The translations under genes and the position numbers were made by a program. A stretch of 64,000 bases of DNA from Shinisaurus crocodilurus. Its lineage: Eukaryota; Chordata; Lepidosauria; Squamata; Shinisauridae. The notes under the pieces are model-generated. The model had not been told where the DNA came from, made no database searches, and worked only from the letters and a program-made list of their open reading frames with translations. Below are positions 10,148 to 21,599 of this stretch, piece by piece; position 1 is the first letter of the stretch; each line of letters begins with the position of its first letter. The stretch covers positions 223,044,467-223,108,466 of the forward strand of contig CM037880.1 of the NCBI GenBank assembly GCA_021292165.1. Reading direction: 5' to 3'.

Positions 10148-10548
10148 TAGGGTGGCCACTTAAGAATTGCCAGAAAAGAAGAAAGGCATCACCTGAAAAG
10201 AGGACAAAAAGAGGACACCAATTTGCATAACATTTAGATATGCTGATTCATATGCATAGATGCAAATTCAGAAGAGATGATGACTTAACTAGAAATGCAA
10301 GACTTCTCGCCCTAGTAGGGAAGGCTGTGGCCAGGTGACAGGTGTGCCTTGCCCAGCCTGCTGTCCAGGTGCTGTTGATGGGCACCTGCAAGGCCCTTTG
10401 GCTCTTCCTTCTGAGGGCTCTTTGTCTTTAAACTGGACTTGGACGGGACACCCCTTCCAATAGAGGACGCCTTCAAAACAGAACAGTACTCGGGCAGCCT
10501 TTTAAATAGGGAACTGTCCTCCATAAAGGAGGACATATGGCCACCCTA
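10148..10548 (+). mobile_element. hAT-like element, TAGGGTGGCCA family, copy 1
   Basis: It starts tagggtggccactta and ends catatggccacccta, an imperfect inverted pair. The interior (gaggacaccaatttgcat, gtcctccataaagg) recurs at 41042-41514. I could not read an exact 8-bp duplication, so boundaries may be off by a few bases. Confidence 0.65.
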
Positions 10549-10689
10549 GCTCAAGCGCCTTTCATTTGCAGCTGATTATCCAGCTAGTATGGGAATGCAG
10601 CAGCAAATATACAAAGAGTCAATGCACCACTAATAAAAATCCGTTCATCTTCCACATCCCCAAATCTCATTCTCAAGCACCAAACGCAG

Positions 10690-11190
10690 CAGCATCTAAA
10701 ACCATTTCTCAATTACTACTTGAGAAATTGCTTAGTAGAACCAACTTTAAAGATCTTTGCAGCCAAGATTGTGTCCCATCTCTTATATGGTGCACCAATC
10801 TGGGGCAGTTACTGTAGAGATGAACTTGAGATAATACAAAACAAGTTCCTGCACATGCTCTTGGCAGTGCCACACAGTACACCTGGTGCACTATTAAGGA
10901 CTGAACTAGGTCTCCCTTCCCTGAATGCACGTATACACAAATCCATAATATTATACTGGAAAAAATTAACATCATTGCCAGAAAACCATTTAGCAAAACT
11001 ATGCTTTTTGGAGTTGCAGAATAGAGAAGGCTGGGCAAAACTCTTGCAGATGCTTGATGCTGAGTTACTCGATTCCCTTAGCAACGACAATGCAGGATGT
11101 GTCCGATTATAAGATCCGAGATATTGTGTTTGGCGAAGATGCCAAAAGAGATCTTGAATATACAAAAAACTGCAAATCTGCCACTTGGTA
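10690..11190 (+). pseudogene. LINE reverse-transcriptase fragment, upstream part
   Basis: Frame 10720-11112 encodes HLLYGAPIWGS followed by IIQNKFLHMLLAVP, which resembles the thumb and post-RT region of non-LTR retrotransposons. The clade is uncertain; it is not CR1 or L2. The frame breaks near 11112. A minus-strand CR1 at 11191-11946 interrupts the element, and it resumes at 11947. Confidence 0.6.
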
Positions 11191-11946
11191 GAATCATAGA
11201 ATCATAGAATCATAGAAAAGTAGAGTTGGAAGGGGCCTACAAGGCCATCGAGTCCAACCCCCTGCTCAATGCAGGAATCTAGGTCAAAGCATCTCTGACA
11301 GATGTCTGTCCAGCTGCACCTTGAATGCCTCCAGAGTGGGAGAGCCCACGACCTCCCTAGGTAGTTGATTCCATTGTCTTATTGCTCTGACAGTCAGGAA
11401 ATTTTTCCTGATGTTTAGGTGGAATCTAGGTTCCTGTAACTTGAGCCCATTATTCCGTGTCCTGCAAACTGGGATGAACGAGAAGAGATCTTTGCCCTCC
11501 TCTGTGTGACATCCCTTCAAATACTGGAAGAGTGCGATCATATCTCCCCTCAGTCTCCTCTTCTGAAGGCTAAACATGCCCAGTTCTTTCAGTCTCTCCT
11601 CATAGGGCCTTGTTTCCAGTCCCTTTATCATCCTTGTTGCCCTCTTCTGAACCCTCTCCAGTTTGTCTATGTCCTTCTTAAAGTGAGGTGCCCAGAACTG
11701 GACGCAGTACTCAAGATGAGGCCTAACCAGTGCCGAGTAAAGGGGAATTATCACTTCCCGCGATTTGGAAGCTATACTTCTATTAATACAGCCCAAAATT
11801 GCATTTGCCTTCTTTGCAGCCACATCTCATTGCTGGCTCATATTCAGTTTGTGATCTACCACAATTCCAAGATCCTTCTCACTTGTAGTATTGTTGAGCC
11901 AAGTGTCCCCCATTCTGTAACTCTGCATTTGGTTTCCTCTCCCTAG
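11191..11946 (-). mobile_element. CR1 LINE 3' end inserted in another LINE
   Basis: On the minus strand, frame 11823-11284 encodes [39 protein letters not shown] and the CR1 C-terminus. The 3' end is the repeated tcatagaa motif at 11191-11216, typical of CR1. It is 5'-truncated at 11946 within the ORF2 region. The host LINE text is continuous across it. Confidence 0.9.
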
Positions 11947-12535
11947 GTGCAGTATGCCAAGATTAAAACAGATCACAAAAGGGCAAGCTATCTGCAAGAG
12001 CTAACCTTCTTCCCTGTTAGGCATGCTTTGACCCAGCTCAGATTTGAAACAATGCCCACTGAGTATTTGGCTGGAAGGTTTTCTAACAGACCTGCACAAG
12101 AGCGTTTTTGCATATGTGAAACAGGGCACATTGAAGATCTGGTACATTATATTTTATATTGTCCACTATATAATTCACCCAGGGCCAGATTTATTCTTCC
12201 TTTTCAGACTACTTTAGAAGGTCAATCAGACGATTTTAAAATTAGATGGTTGTTGTCTGATGTGGACAAATTTATTAGCTACAGGATAGCTTTATTTGCG
12301 TTAGCTGCAAGGAAAATAAGGGCAGCCTTTATAAACCAAACTACTGCCAAACCATAAGGGGGCCATACAGAAAGAATGTTTCTAAACCTGGATTATTTTA
12401 TAGCATTTTGTTTCATTATATTTAATGTTCAACCTGTTTTTATTTTATTTTATACTTCATGTATATATGTATTGTGAAGTATTGTGATGGCCATTGGCTA
12501 TAAACAATAAAATTCTGAGATAAATACTACTTGAA
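11947..12535 (+). pseudogene. LINE C-terminal region and 3' UTR, downstream part
   Basis: Frame 11947-12357 encodes 136 aa with a Cys/His cluster, CICETGHIEDLVHYILYC, as seen near the C-terminus of several non-LTR retrotransposons. It then stops and gives an A/T-rich 3' UTR ending around cataaaattctgagataaa-like text near 12510-12530. It is the remainder of the element begun at 10690. Confidence 0.6.
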
Positions 12536-13884
12536 TAGGCCATACTTGCGACTAAACTGTGTGTAAAGCAAAAATTGAGGTGAATGTGGAGGTTCGGCTT
12601 GTGTAAACAACATTCTGAGGCATTTTGAAGGAAATTAAAAGAACTTTGCTGGGACTCGCAAAATGTCTCCCCAGAAGCGCGGGAGGCATTTCGCATTCCC
12701 CTCAGGCAGACCGAAGCAACTTTGCGGGTGCGCGTGCAACTTCCGGGATATATTTCAATGGATTTCCGGCTACAGCCGTCTGCCAATGAATGAAGCTCCT
12801 GTTGTCCCCATGAGACTTCACCATACCTGGGAACAGAACTGGCCCAACATTTCTCAGAAAATAATTTTCTGATAAAATCTCAGGCTCCCCCTGAACTGTT
12901 AAGAGAATTTCAGCCTCCCTTGGAGAATATTTTGGCAAAATAGCCCCCTATTTCATAGCATACCCACAAATAGAATCTGCAGTGCAATGCTGAATCCAGT
13001 ATTAATACAGTTGAATATGATTTTAATACTGTTGGAGGAGGCTCGGTGCAAGGCCCCTACTCTGCTCCTGCCAGCCCACCTCTCTTGGCCCGTTGCTTCC
13101 TTCATTCTCCATCTTGAACTAGCAGTAGAGCTTCACTCAATATCAACATTTCGCAGAAGAGAATGTTCTTTTCTGGGCTCTCCCCTCAAAGTTTTGGAGA
13201 AGCCCACCTCCATCCTGGAGAATATCCAGTGAAATTCAGGTAGAGAATTTTGGGAGGCTATTTTGGCTCAGTTCTCTGATTTCTTCCCATTGCAGCTCAA
13301 AAGCATAGCATTAGAAGTCGGTATTTGGGGGTCCCAATCCTCCTCCTCCTCTTCCTCCTCCTCCTCCTCATTCTTCTTCTTATTATTATTTTAAACCCTT
13401 CCGAGCAAACCGTTTGACCCACCAGAAGCTCCTCCGCTGCCTGGCACCTGCGTCGTGCCGGCCACTGTGGACACCGCAATGCAGGTCTCTTCCCCTCCGA
13501 ACGAAGGCTTCATTTGTTTACATTTGCTTGGTGGCGCGACACAATGAAGTAAAAAAGTTTTAATATTCCTCGGCATGAATTTTTTATGCCCAGCTCCTGC
13601 TCTTGTGTCATTACTGTAGCATTTCAGGGAGAGTGCGCTCCTTTTAGATAATGCTCCTTCCAACCAAGGAAAGGGAGCAAAAAAAAGCCCTTACCGCCGC
13701 TTCCCCCCACAGTGACCATTAAACTCTGCACTGGCGCTTCTCCTGTGTATAGCATCATGCTTGCGATGCAACTTCCCCCATGCGCTGGGACCACTCTCCG
13801 CTCGCCCTGCTCGGCAGCACGCACTAATGGCAAACTTATTATTGAGGCCAGCCGTGCTGCTGCCGCCGCTCAGGAACTTGGTTA
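12536..13884. other. No recognised gene; short (TCC)n tract
   Basis: Apart from a TCC/TTC-rich tract at 13338-13385 I recognise no family in these 1.3 kb. Confidence 0.4.
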
Positions 13885-14290
13885 TTTATCTAAATTTATT
13901 TATTTATTTATTATATTTTTTAATCGCCCATCTGGCCGGTCACCCGGCCACCCTGGGCGATGTACAATTAAAATACAGTAAAACACAATAAAATATAATG
14001 GTTAAAACAAAATAAAAAATTCTCATTAAAAACCTAACCCACCCCATATTCCCGCCTGAACAGCCGTGTTTTTAATGCACGGCGGAAGCTCATCACGGAG
14101 GGGGCATGGCGAAGGTCACTAGGGAGGGAGTTCCATAATGTGGGGGCCGCCACAGAGAAGGCCCTCTTCCTAGTCCCCACCAGCCTGGCTGCTCTGGCTG
14201 ATGGGATAAGGAGAAGGCCGTCCGTGGCAGACCTTGCTGAGCGGCCTACTTGATGTTGCTGGAGGCGCTCCTTGAGATAAGCTGGGCCGG
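13885..14290 (-). mobile_element. L2-like LINE 3' end
   Basis: Minus-strand frame 14363-14034 includes RKRAFSVAAPTLWNSLPSDL and RRALKTRLFRREYGVG, then the 3' UTR and an A/T tail. It is very close to 2681-3065, so both come from one subfamily. The 5' truncation point is also similar (near gagataagctgggc versus gagataaactgggc). Confidence 0.85.
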
Positions 14291-14400
14291 AGCCGTGAAT
14301 GAGGTCTCTTCCCCACCCACCCCCGGCTGTCACCACGATCACCACCACGCCTCCAGCCACCAAGCGAGCGGCAGCAAAGAGCTCAAGGCAGAGCGAAGCG

Positions 14401-14511
14401 CAGCCTTCTCCGCCCCGACGCCCTCCAGAAGTGTTGGACTACAACTCCCATAATCTCCCAGGTGGCTATGGGAGCTGTCGTCCAACACATCTGGAGGGTG
14501 CCAGGCTGGGG
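14401..14511. mobile_element. P3 palindromic MITE
   Basis: Left arm ccctccagaagtgttggact with acaactcccataatc; right arm gggagctgtcgtccaacaca with tctggagggtgccag. The centre is shorter than in P1. No clear duplication was read at the edges. Confidence 0.6.
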
Positions 14512-14699
14512 ACGGGTGGCATATAGAAAGGTGGAGGTCCGCGCAGGTGGAGGGCGGCTCGACCCAGGTGAGCGAGATGCCAAGCCGGTCGGGATGGCAA
14601 TGTGGGTGGCTTCGGCAGACAGGCCAGTCCTCCGGCTTCTGCTCCTGAGCAGCCTTGCAAAGCGGGTGGCACTGGTGGGATATCCAACATGCCACCCTA

Positions 14700-14816
14700 A
14701 CTGTGCATGTTTAGACAGGGGGAAAAAAAAAGTCCTACAACTCCCAGCACGCCCCAGCCAGCCATGCTGGGGCCGTTGTAGGACCTTTTTCTGTCTAAAC
14801 ACGCATAGGATTGCGC
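14700..14816. mobile_element. P4 palindromic MITE (GTTTAGACAG ends)
   Basis: Outer inverted text gcatgtttagacag and ctgtctaaacacgcatagg encloses poly-A/T and the central palindrome ctacaactcccagcacgccc. Its outer ends differ completely from P1 although the core is nearly the same. Relatives lie at 61425-61563 and, as halves, at 23446-23509 and 25766-25824. Confidence 0.7.
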
Positions 14817-15049
14817 CCCGAGAAAGGCTAGAGACAGGTAACGGCTTTTCAGGGAGCCAGAAGGTGGCACGGATCCATCTTTCCCAGAATGTTCTATATA
14901 TACACACACACTCATCTCTTTGGTCCCACAGTTGTCTTTGGTCAAACAGGATTTTCTGGGGTGAGGGGTTAAGCACTACAACACCCTGTGAGGCCTGTTC
15001 AGTTCAACGGAGAACATCGCGGGGCCGATCTGCAGACCCTGATGCCATT

Positions 15050-15555
15050 TCTGGGCACCTCACTTTAACAAGGACATAGACAAACTGGAGAGGGTTCAGA
15101 GGAGGGCAACAAGGATGATAAAGGGACTGGAAACAAGGCCCTATGAGGAGAGACTGAAAGAACTGGGCATGTTTAGCCTTCAGAAGAGAAGACTGAGGGG
15201 AGATATGATCGCACTCTTCCAGTATTTGAAGGGATGTCACACAGAGGAGGGCCAGGATCTCTTCTCGATCACCCCAGTTTGCAGGACACGGAATAATGGG
15301 CTCAAGTTACAGGAACCCAGATTCCACCTAAACATCAGGAAAAATTTCCTGACTGTCAGAGCAATAAGACAATGGAATCAACTACCTAGGGAGGTGGTGG
15401 GCTCTCCCAGTCTGGAGGCATTCAAGGTGCGGCTGGACAGACATCTGTCAGAGATGCTTTGACCTGGATTCCTGCATTGAGCGGGGGGTTGGACTCGATG
15501 GCCTTGTAGGCCCCTTCCAACTCTACTTTTCTATGATTCTATGATTCTATGATTT
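15050..15555 (+). mobile_element. CR1 LINE 3' end
   Basis: Frame 15115-15462 (115 aa) gives [20 protein letters not shown] and continues to the CR1 C-terminus LDRHLSEML, followed by the 3' UTR and a (tctatgat)n tail. The copy is 5'-truncated at ctgggcacctcactttaac. Its frame is intact to the stop codon, so it is a fairly young insert. Confidence 0.9.
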
Positions 15556-16339
15556 CCAAGGCTGGCCCAGGACATTTTCCTGCTTCGGGCAAAGCAGCAG
15601 AGCTCCCCACCCAGAATTCCAGGTGCACCGCACCCGAGGCCAAGCCTGTTCTTTTGGCGGCCGAGGCAGAAGAGCCTCCCCACGCCTAGCAGCAGGAATA
15701 CGGCCACAATCACTTAAGAGCTCAGTCCTATCGATTGTGCGCCCTCGATGCTCAGATAAGCCTCCAGCCCTGGGGGGATTGGCGATCTCCACCTCCCCAC
15801 TCCTCCCACTCTGCCGCCAGATTTCGGCCATCTAGCCGTCAGGGGAGGCCGCGGCGGCCCCTATTCCGGTGGGGGGGCCCTTTTCCATTGCAGGTTTGGC
15901 GGCTTTCCTTGGGAGCTTCGTCGGAGCTCTCCGTGGTGCTCTGTGGTGGTGAACCCATTTGGGGGTGGGTGGGTTTGGCGTTCAGCACCGTGGAGAGCTC
16001 CCTACGCCGCTCCAAATAAAAGCGGGGGGGGGAAACTCGCCACGGAAATGGAGGCCCACCGAAATAGGAGTCGCCACCAGGCCTCCCCTGCTAGCTGTGG
16101 CACTTTGGAGGGGGAGGGAAGAGGGCGGAACACCGTCCATCAGGACAGCTCGTACCCCGGCGGCTCTAGTCTCCTCCCCTCCCTGCGCCCTTTAGCCCCT
16201 CTTCGAGGTTGATTTCCTGAGGTTCTTTCTGCACCGGCTGCAGTGGGGGGAGACAGATTGGAGCATGGATCTCCGGCTCAGAGCAGGTCGGAGCTCTGTT
16301 TCCGACCTCAGACCTGGGAATCCGAAGAATCCTGTGGCC
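15556..16339. other. No recognised feature
   Basis: GC-rich unassigned sequence; frames on both strands have no family similarity. Confidence 0.4.
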
Positions 16340-16347
16340 CTCTAGAC

Positions 16348-17264
16348 CAGTGATGGCGAACCTTTTTGAGCCAGAGTGCCCAAACTACACACAAAACCAA
16401 CTTATTTATTTCAAAGTGCCAACACTGCAATTAAACCTGAATACCGAGGTTTTAGTTTTAGAAAAACAACTCATACAGTTGTCTGAACTAATTAACATCT
16501 TTTGTTTTTAAAGAAAAACACAACAACAAAGCTTTCAATGATACAAACAGTTTTTTGTCGGGGGGAAAATCAACTCAAAAAATTATTATAGTACTACATT
16601 GTACACATAGCCTGAAGGGAATTTATACAAACTTTTTAAATAATTAGGCACATGTATTTTTGGATAAGGGATTCTCAACTTGTAATATTATATGCCAGAC
16701 TGAAATTGTATGGGGCAAGCTTTACCCCGGGTCCTTTCCCTGCTTCTACAGGTGTCGGATTAGTAAAAGTAAAAGTCAATCTGTACTAGGATGAGCAAGA
16801 TAAACAAGAAAACTAAACGTGCTTAACACATTTTAAACACTTTATGTCTTGGACTGCAAACACTGCATTAGGTAAAAGTTTGCATTGGGCATGCTTTTGC
16901 ACAATTAATGTGATTTTTGCTATTGCATGCATGCTGATAATTGGTCAAACCTTGGCTCATACTCCGTTAGTTTGAGAGCAACACATGCAGCACTCAGGTC
17001 AACTGTTAGGGCTTTACATCTAAGCCATACTCTGTGCATCATTCTTCAAAATCTTTTAAATGTGATAACAATGTAGAAAAGAATTCTGAAACAGGAATTC
17101 TAGAATAAAATCATTCTGTTCCACACTGTGAGAAAGAACAAGATCATTAGTGTTTTGCAGCAGGGGACGTTCTTTTCGCGATCTGGTGACCAATGGCTCG
17201 AGTGCCCACAGAGAGGTCCCTGCGTGCCAGCTGTGGCACCCGTGCCATAGGTTCGCCATCACTG
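16348..17264 (+). mobile_element. Non-autonomous hAT, CAGTGATGGCGAACC family
   Basis: This 917-bp element has a perfect terminal inverted repeat of 16 bp (cagtgatggcgaacct; the other end is its reverse complement). Flanks are ctctagac (16340-16347) and ctctagag (17265-17272). The interior is A/T-rich and has no transposase frame. A P1 MITE begins immediately after the right duplication. Confidence 0.9.
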
Positions 17265-17272
17265 CTCTAGAG

Positions 17273-17403
17273 CAGTGTTCTCCAACCTTGGGTCCCCAGA
17301 TCTGGCCTACAACTCCCAGCACGCCCCAGCCAGCGTAGCTGGCTGGGGCATGCTGGGAGTTGTGGGCCAAAAACATCTGGGGACCCAAGGTTGGAGAACA
17401 CTG
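17273..17403. mobile_element. P1 MITE stacked on a hAT target duplication
   Basis: It starts cagtgttctccaaccttggg and ends ggttggagaacactg. The left flank ctctagag (17265-17272) is also the right flank of the hAT element before it; the right flank is ctctagac (17404-17411). Three copies of one octamer therefore bracket two different elements. Confidence 0.9.
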
Positions 17404-17579
17404 CTCTAGACACTGCCTAGGGGCAGGCCGTAGGATCACTCTCTAAATAACTAACCCTTTACTGCCCTTTCATGACGCCCAAAATGAGGTGCCTGAGGCA
17501 GCCCCCTCGCTCTGCCTCATGGTGGGGCTGCCCCCGCCCCACACACAGCTCCCATCTGTCTCCTGATGCGGCAGGGGAA

Positions 17580-17765
17580 CATTTCAGATTGTCTCGCACC
17601 GAGTCAATATGTCTGTCCGTCCAGCCCGGTATTTGTCTCCGAGCGGCTGCAGTTCTCCAGGGCGCCAGGCAGAGAAGGGCCTCTCTCTCTCTGCGTCACC
17701 TGGGCCCTTCTGACTGGAGATGCAGGGGACTGAACCGGGGAGCGCTCTCTTCTCTCGCGCGGACC
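17580..17765 (-). mobile_element. Decayed tRNA-derived SINE
   Basis: On the minus strand: gttcagtcccctgcatctcc (B-box area), then ccctggagaactgcagccgc, then a ggctggacggac block. The order matches the SINE at 39340-39545 with many changes. Confidence 0.5.
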
Positions 17766-18120
17766 GGCGACCGCCACATGGCTGGTAACTCCCTTCCCCT
17801 GCCTGGGGAAACGTGTATTTATTTTTATTTTCTTGCTTGGGAAGGAGGGGCTGGCAGGAGCAGGTGGATTTCATCCGTTTGGCTTTTTTTCTAGCTTCCT
17901 GGGAAAACCTCAACAAAGCTTTTAAGAATGGTTTCCAAAGTGAGCCAAGAGGAATTTGCCTCCCACCACTGGTTTTATATATTAAGGTTCTTTTTTCTAC
18001 GAGTGTGTTCCTGTAATAGACAATAATAAAGAAAACAACCAGGATGGGCCAACCTTCTAATGATAGCGCTGTAGACACCCCACCCAACCCCAAACACACA
18101 CACACACACTATCCACCAAA
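17766..18120. other. No recognised feature
   Basis: Nothing identified apart from a short (AC)n run near 18094-18108. Confidence 0.4.
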
Positions 18121-19097
18121 TACAGTAATACCTTGGATTGCAAGTATATACTCGAATATAAGGCAGGTTTTTCAGCACATTTTTTGTGCTGAAAAATGCC
18201 CCCCATGGCTTATACTTGAGTCAGCTTCTGCTGCCAGAAACTCAAGCTTTTGTCTCTTAATTGGTGGTACATCTACATAAACTTTCTTCTTCTAACTTGT
18301 GGAAAACCAAAACCTCTATGCACTTATGCTAATCTTACTAACAAACACCAGGATTTGTAATGCTAATTTAACAGCCTCTGCCTCTCTGGCTACTAGATTG
18401 AAAGGCTAGCTAGATTGAAAATATAGACTTACATTCCTACATTTTACTGAAGCTGAAGCTCTGTTTGGACATACAGATGATGATGAGGAGAAGTCCAGTT
18501 TTGAAGGATTTTAGCTCTTGTGTTTTAGCTTGGTTGCTGATTGAGCTAGGGTTGTTGTACTTTTAAAGTTACGGTATTTTTGATACCATATTGTATTTGT
18601 TGACCCCTTTTTCCACTTACAGAGCTAGTTTACTGTTTTTCTTTGAAATAAATATTTAAAAACATTTAACCTACTGATGCCTCAATTAATGTTAATTTTA
18701 TTGGTACCGGTATCTACCGTATCTTTATTTTTTTAATTTATCAGTAGCTGCTGCATTTCCCACCCTAGCCTTATACTGGAGGCAATAAGTTTTCCCAGTT
18801 TTGGGGGGTGAAATTAGGGGCCACGACTTAAATTAGGGTTAACTTGTACTTGAGTATATACGGTAACTTGGTTTGAGAGCGTTTTGCAAGACAAGCAAAT
18901 TTTTAAATATTTATTATTATTATTTTGGACTTGATATACAAGCGACGTCTTGCAATACAAGTACTGTAGTACGGCTTAAATTAAAAATCTCTGTACAGAT
19001 TTTTTTGGGGGGGGATTTTGTTTTGATATAAGAGTGTTTTTGGATTACAAGCACGTTTCCGGAACGGATGATGCTCTCAATCCAAGGCATGACTGTA
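18121..19097. mobile_element. Tc1/mariner-like element carrying a second insert
   Basis: The ends are ta-cagtaataccttgg and, inverted, ta-cagtcatgccttgg, so a TA target duplication is likely. The outer element continues at about 18863 with acttggtttgagagcg after an inner insert. No transposase frame is visible. Confidence 0.6.
18145..18862. mobile_element. Inner insert with TATATACTC ends
   Basis: Its left text tatatactcgaatataa and the reverse complement of the right text (tatatactcaagtacaa) form an imperfect inverted repeat. The insert lies within the outer TIR-bearing element, so it is younger than that element. Family not identified with certainty. Confidence 0.5.
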
Positions 19098-19436
19098 CAG
19101 GAAGGGAAGGAAGATCAAACCAACTGGCCGTGTCTCCGACCAGGCAACGTGACCGTTTGCCATACCCTCCGCCCAGCAGACCTGTACAGCTAGACATATA
19201 CGGGGGGCCTTCTTCATTTACATATGGCTGCCGGAGGAGTGTGACCAGTGGCAGCATCAGCCTCGGTGGTGGGCCAGAAGGTGCAATCCTGCTCCCCACT
19301 TACACATTCAGTGGATGCATCAGGGGCGGTCGTCTGTACAGCCGTGCCAGCTCCAGGTTTTGGGGAGCCCTGGGGCGAGACACCGTCAGCGGGGGGGCCT
19401 CCCTCGATGCGCCCACCTTCTCATTTCATTTCATTT
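19098..19436. other. No recognised feature
   Basis: No family recognised. The frame 19034-19444 runs across an element edge and is not gene-like. Confidence 0.4.
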
Positions 19437-19606
19437 CCTTTTAGGATGTTTTAAAGATGTTTTTAAGATGTTTTCAAGATGTTTTAAGATGTTTTTAGGA
19501 TGTTTTAAGACGTTTAATAGTATATATTGTGTTGTTTTAGTTTAGGTATTTTATATTTTCTGTTGTTCCCCGCCTCGATCTAGATGGAGAGGCGGGTAAT
19601 AAATAA

Positions 19607-19610
<4 letters not shown>
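19437..19610 (+). mobile_element. LINE-type 3' tail with gatgtttt repeats
   Basis: A run of about eight imperfect agatgtttta units (19443-19515) is followed by ccccgcctcgatctagatgg and a (taa)n tail. The same tail, inverted and attached to a longer 5' part, is at 21155-21415. Confidence 0.65.

Positions 19611-19662
<52 letters not shown>
19608..19662. repeat. (ATT)n microsatellite
   Basis: Uninterrupted ATT triplets extending the tail of the preceding element. The poly-Ile frame over it is an artefact. Confidence 0.97.
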
Positions 19663-19663
<1 letters not shown>

Positions 19664-19860
19664 TCATTTATTTCATTTCTATACCGCCCCCACAGCCGAA
19701 GCGCTCTGGGCGGTTCACCACAGATTGTGCACAAGAACAACAATAAAAACATACAAAAAATAGTTAAGAAGATTAAAAAGCCAAATTTAAAAACACAGTA
19801 TAAAACGTTCTCAGCAACGTTGCCCCCCCGGCTGCTCTTGCTTCTCATCCTCGATACCCC
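19663..19860 (-). mobile_element. LINE-type 3' tail, second family
   Basis: The text tctataccgcccccacagcc and gctctgggcggttcacca is the inverted 3' UTR of an L2/CR1-type LINE. No coding part remains. Confidence 0.55.
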
Positions 19861-19879
19861 TTGCTTGTTTAAAAGGCAC

Positions 19880-19975
19880 AGAGCCAGTGCGCCAGACTTC
19901 CCCAAGCTGGCACACTCCAGATGTGCTGAACTGCAATTCCCATAATCCCCCAGACGGTTCCTCCTCCTCGCCACC
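19880..19975. mobile_element. P3 MITE, one arm
   Basis: Contains cttccccaagctggcacact followed by ccagatgtgctgaactgcaa and ttcccataatcccc, one arm of the P3 palindrome. The second arm is missing. Confidence 0.5.
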
Positions 19976-20084
19976 ACGGTTGTCTGGGCCAGAGCAAGAG
20001 GCAGGTGAGGTGAACAAGCAGGTTGCAGACAGTGGGGAAGAGGTGGAGCGACTCCAGGGGGTTCTTATCAGTGGGTCCAACCCG

Positions 20085-20867
20085 CAGGGATGGGGACTCG
20101 GACTCGAGGACTCGACTCGTGAGTCGGACTGAGTCCCCCCTCTGACTCGACTCGGACTCGAGTCCCAATATTTTTAATGGGACTCGAGACTCGACTCGGG
20201 ACTCGAGACCAAGGACTCGTCAACATCCCTGGGCTGTTGACGAGTCTTCTGGCTGTGCCAGAAGGAGCACAATCACCGGTGAAGAGCACATGGAAGCGAG
20301 GCACGCCGCTGCTCGGCCACTATGGACAGCTACCAGGAGCGCAGCCCCAACGATGTGTTGAGATTTATTTTGATTGATGTGTTGTTGTGGGGGGTTTGGG
20401 TTAGGGTCAGACATTTTGGGTTTGGCTGCCTCTGCCTGCCTGTTTGGGGTTCCCAGCCTCCTCTGCCTGCCTGGTCTCTTCTTGACCTGTTCAACAGTTG
20501 AATTGTCCAAGACAAACGCCTCTGCCTGCCTGCTGTGGGGTTCCCTGCCTCCTCTGCCTGCCTGGTTATTTTGGGTTTGTCTGCCTGGTCTGTTCTTGCC
20601 AAAATCACTTGCAGAGTTTTGAAATAAAAAGGCACACTTGTGCCTAGAATTTATTTAAGCCACACATCTGAAGTAGCCTTATTTTGTTGGGGGGAAACCG
20701 CATTGATTTTAATAGGGACTCGTGGTGTCAGTTTTGGGAGTGACTCAGGACTCGTGACTCGTGAGTCATCATTTTGGACCAAGGACTCGGACTCGGACTC
20801 GAGACTCGGGTCCAAAGACTCGTGACTCGACTCGTGACTCGAGACCAATGACTCTTCAACATCCCTG
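20085..20867 (+). mobile_element. Non-autonomous hAT element, GACTCG family, copy 2
   Basis: This 783-bp copy has the same termini as 500-1495 and a perfect 8-bp duplication, ccaacccg, at 20077-20084 and 20868-20875. It lacks about 200 bp of the first copy's interior (the region around 830-1030 there). Substitutions between the copies are modest, so they share a recent source. Confidence 0.92.
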
Positions 20868-21154
20868 CCAACCCGCAGCAGGTGCACAACCATGTCTACC
20901 CTTGACGCCGTAGAGTGGTGGTCCGATATTTATTTCTAGCTCTGCATCAAGCAAGCGCTTGGGCTAGATGGTCGACAAGGCCCCCTCCAACTCGAAGATG
21001 CCATGCCCATGATAACTCCTTGGACAGCCTTATCCGCTACAAAGCTTGCCGGCAGCACCAAGCTGGGCTGTCCGGGTCGAGCGATTCTGCCCTTGAGGAT
21101 CGCCTTCCCGTCTTTGCCTGGCTGCCAGGCATGCATCGGTCTGCCTCATGGCAT

Positions 21155-21155
21155 G

Positions 21156-21197
<42 letters not shown>

Positions 21198-21415
21198 TTT
21201 ATTTCTTACCCGCCTCTCCGTCTAGATCGAGGCGGGGAACAACAAAAATATAAAATACACAATACATACTATTAAAACATCTTAAAACATCTTAAAAACA
21301 TCATAAACAACATCATTAAAACATCATTAAAACATCGTAAACACATCTTAAAGGCAACCTAAAATTCCGCCGGATAGGCCTGCCGGAAGAGATCAGTCTT
21401 TATGGCCATGCAGAA
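21155..21415 (-). mobile_element. L2-like LINE 3' end with gatgtttt repeats
   Basis: Begins with (AAT)n at 21158-21195, then the inverted tail gcctctccgtctagatcgag and aaaacatctt repeats. On the minus strand the last codons read KTDLFRQAYPAEF, an L2-type reverse transcriptase ending. It is the longer relative of 19437-19610. Confidence 0.65.
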
Positions 21416-21560
21416 GGCCCCGGGTTCAATGCCTGGCATTTCCAGTTAAAGAGCTCATGTAAGAGGTGGGGAAGGTCTAGGAGAAATGCTGCCAGTCGGG
21501 GTGGTGGATAGTGCTGGTGAAATGATCCAGCAGCCGGACTCAGCGCAAGGCGGATTCCTG
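21416..21560 (+). mobile_element. tRNA-derived SINE, partial
   Basis: Carries cgggttcaatgcctggcatt (B-box region), a decayed body with gctgccagtc, and ccggactcagcgcaaggcgg near the 3' end. The A-box half is absent. Confidence 0.55.
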
Positions 21561-21599
21561 TGATTATCACCACCCCGTCAGAGGCTTAGTGCCTCTGAG

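Noticed and set aside
14462..15079. 205-residue open frame
   Set aside because: It crosses a P3 arm, a P4 MITE and the start of a CR1 tail in a frame unrelated to any of them.
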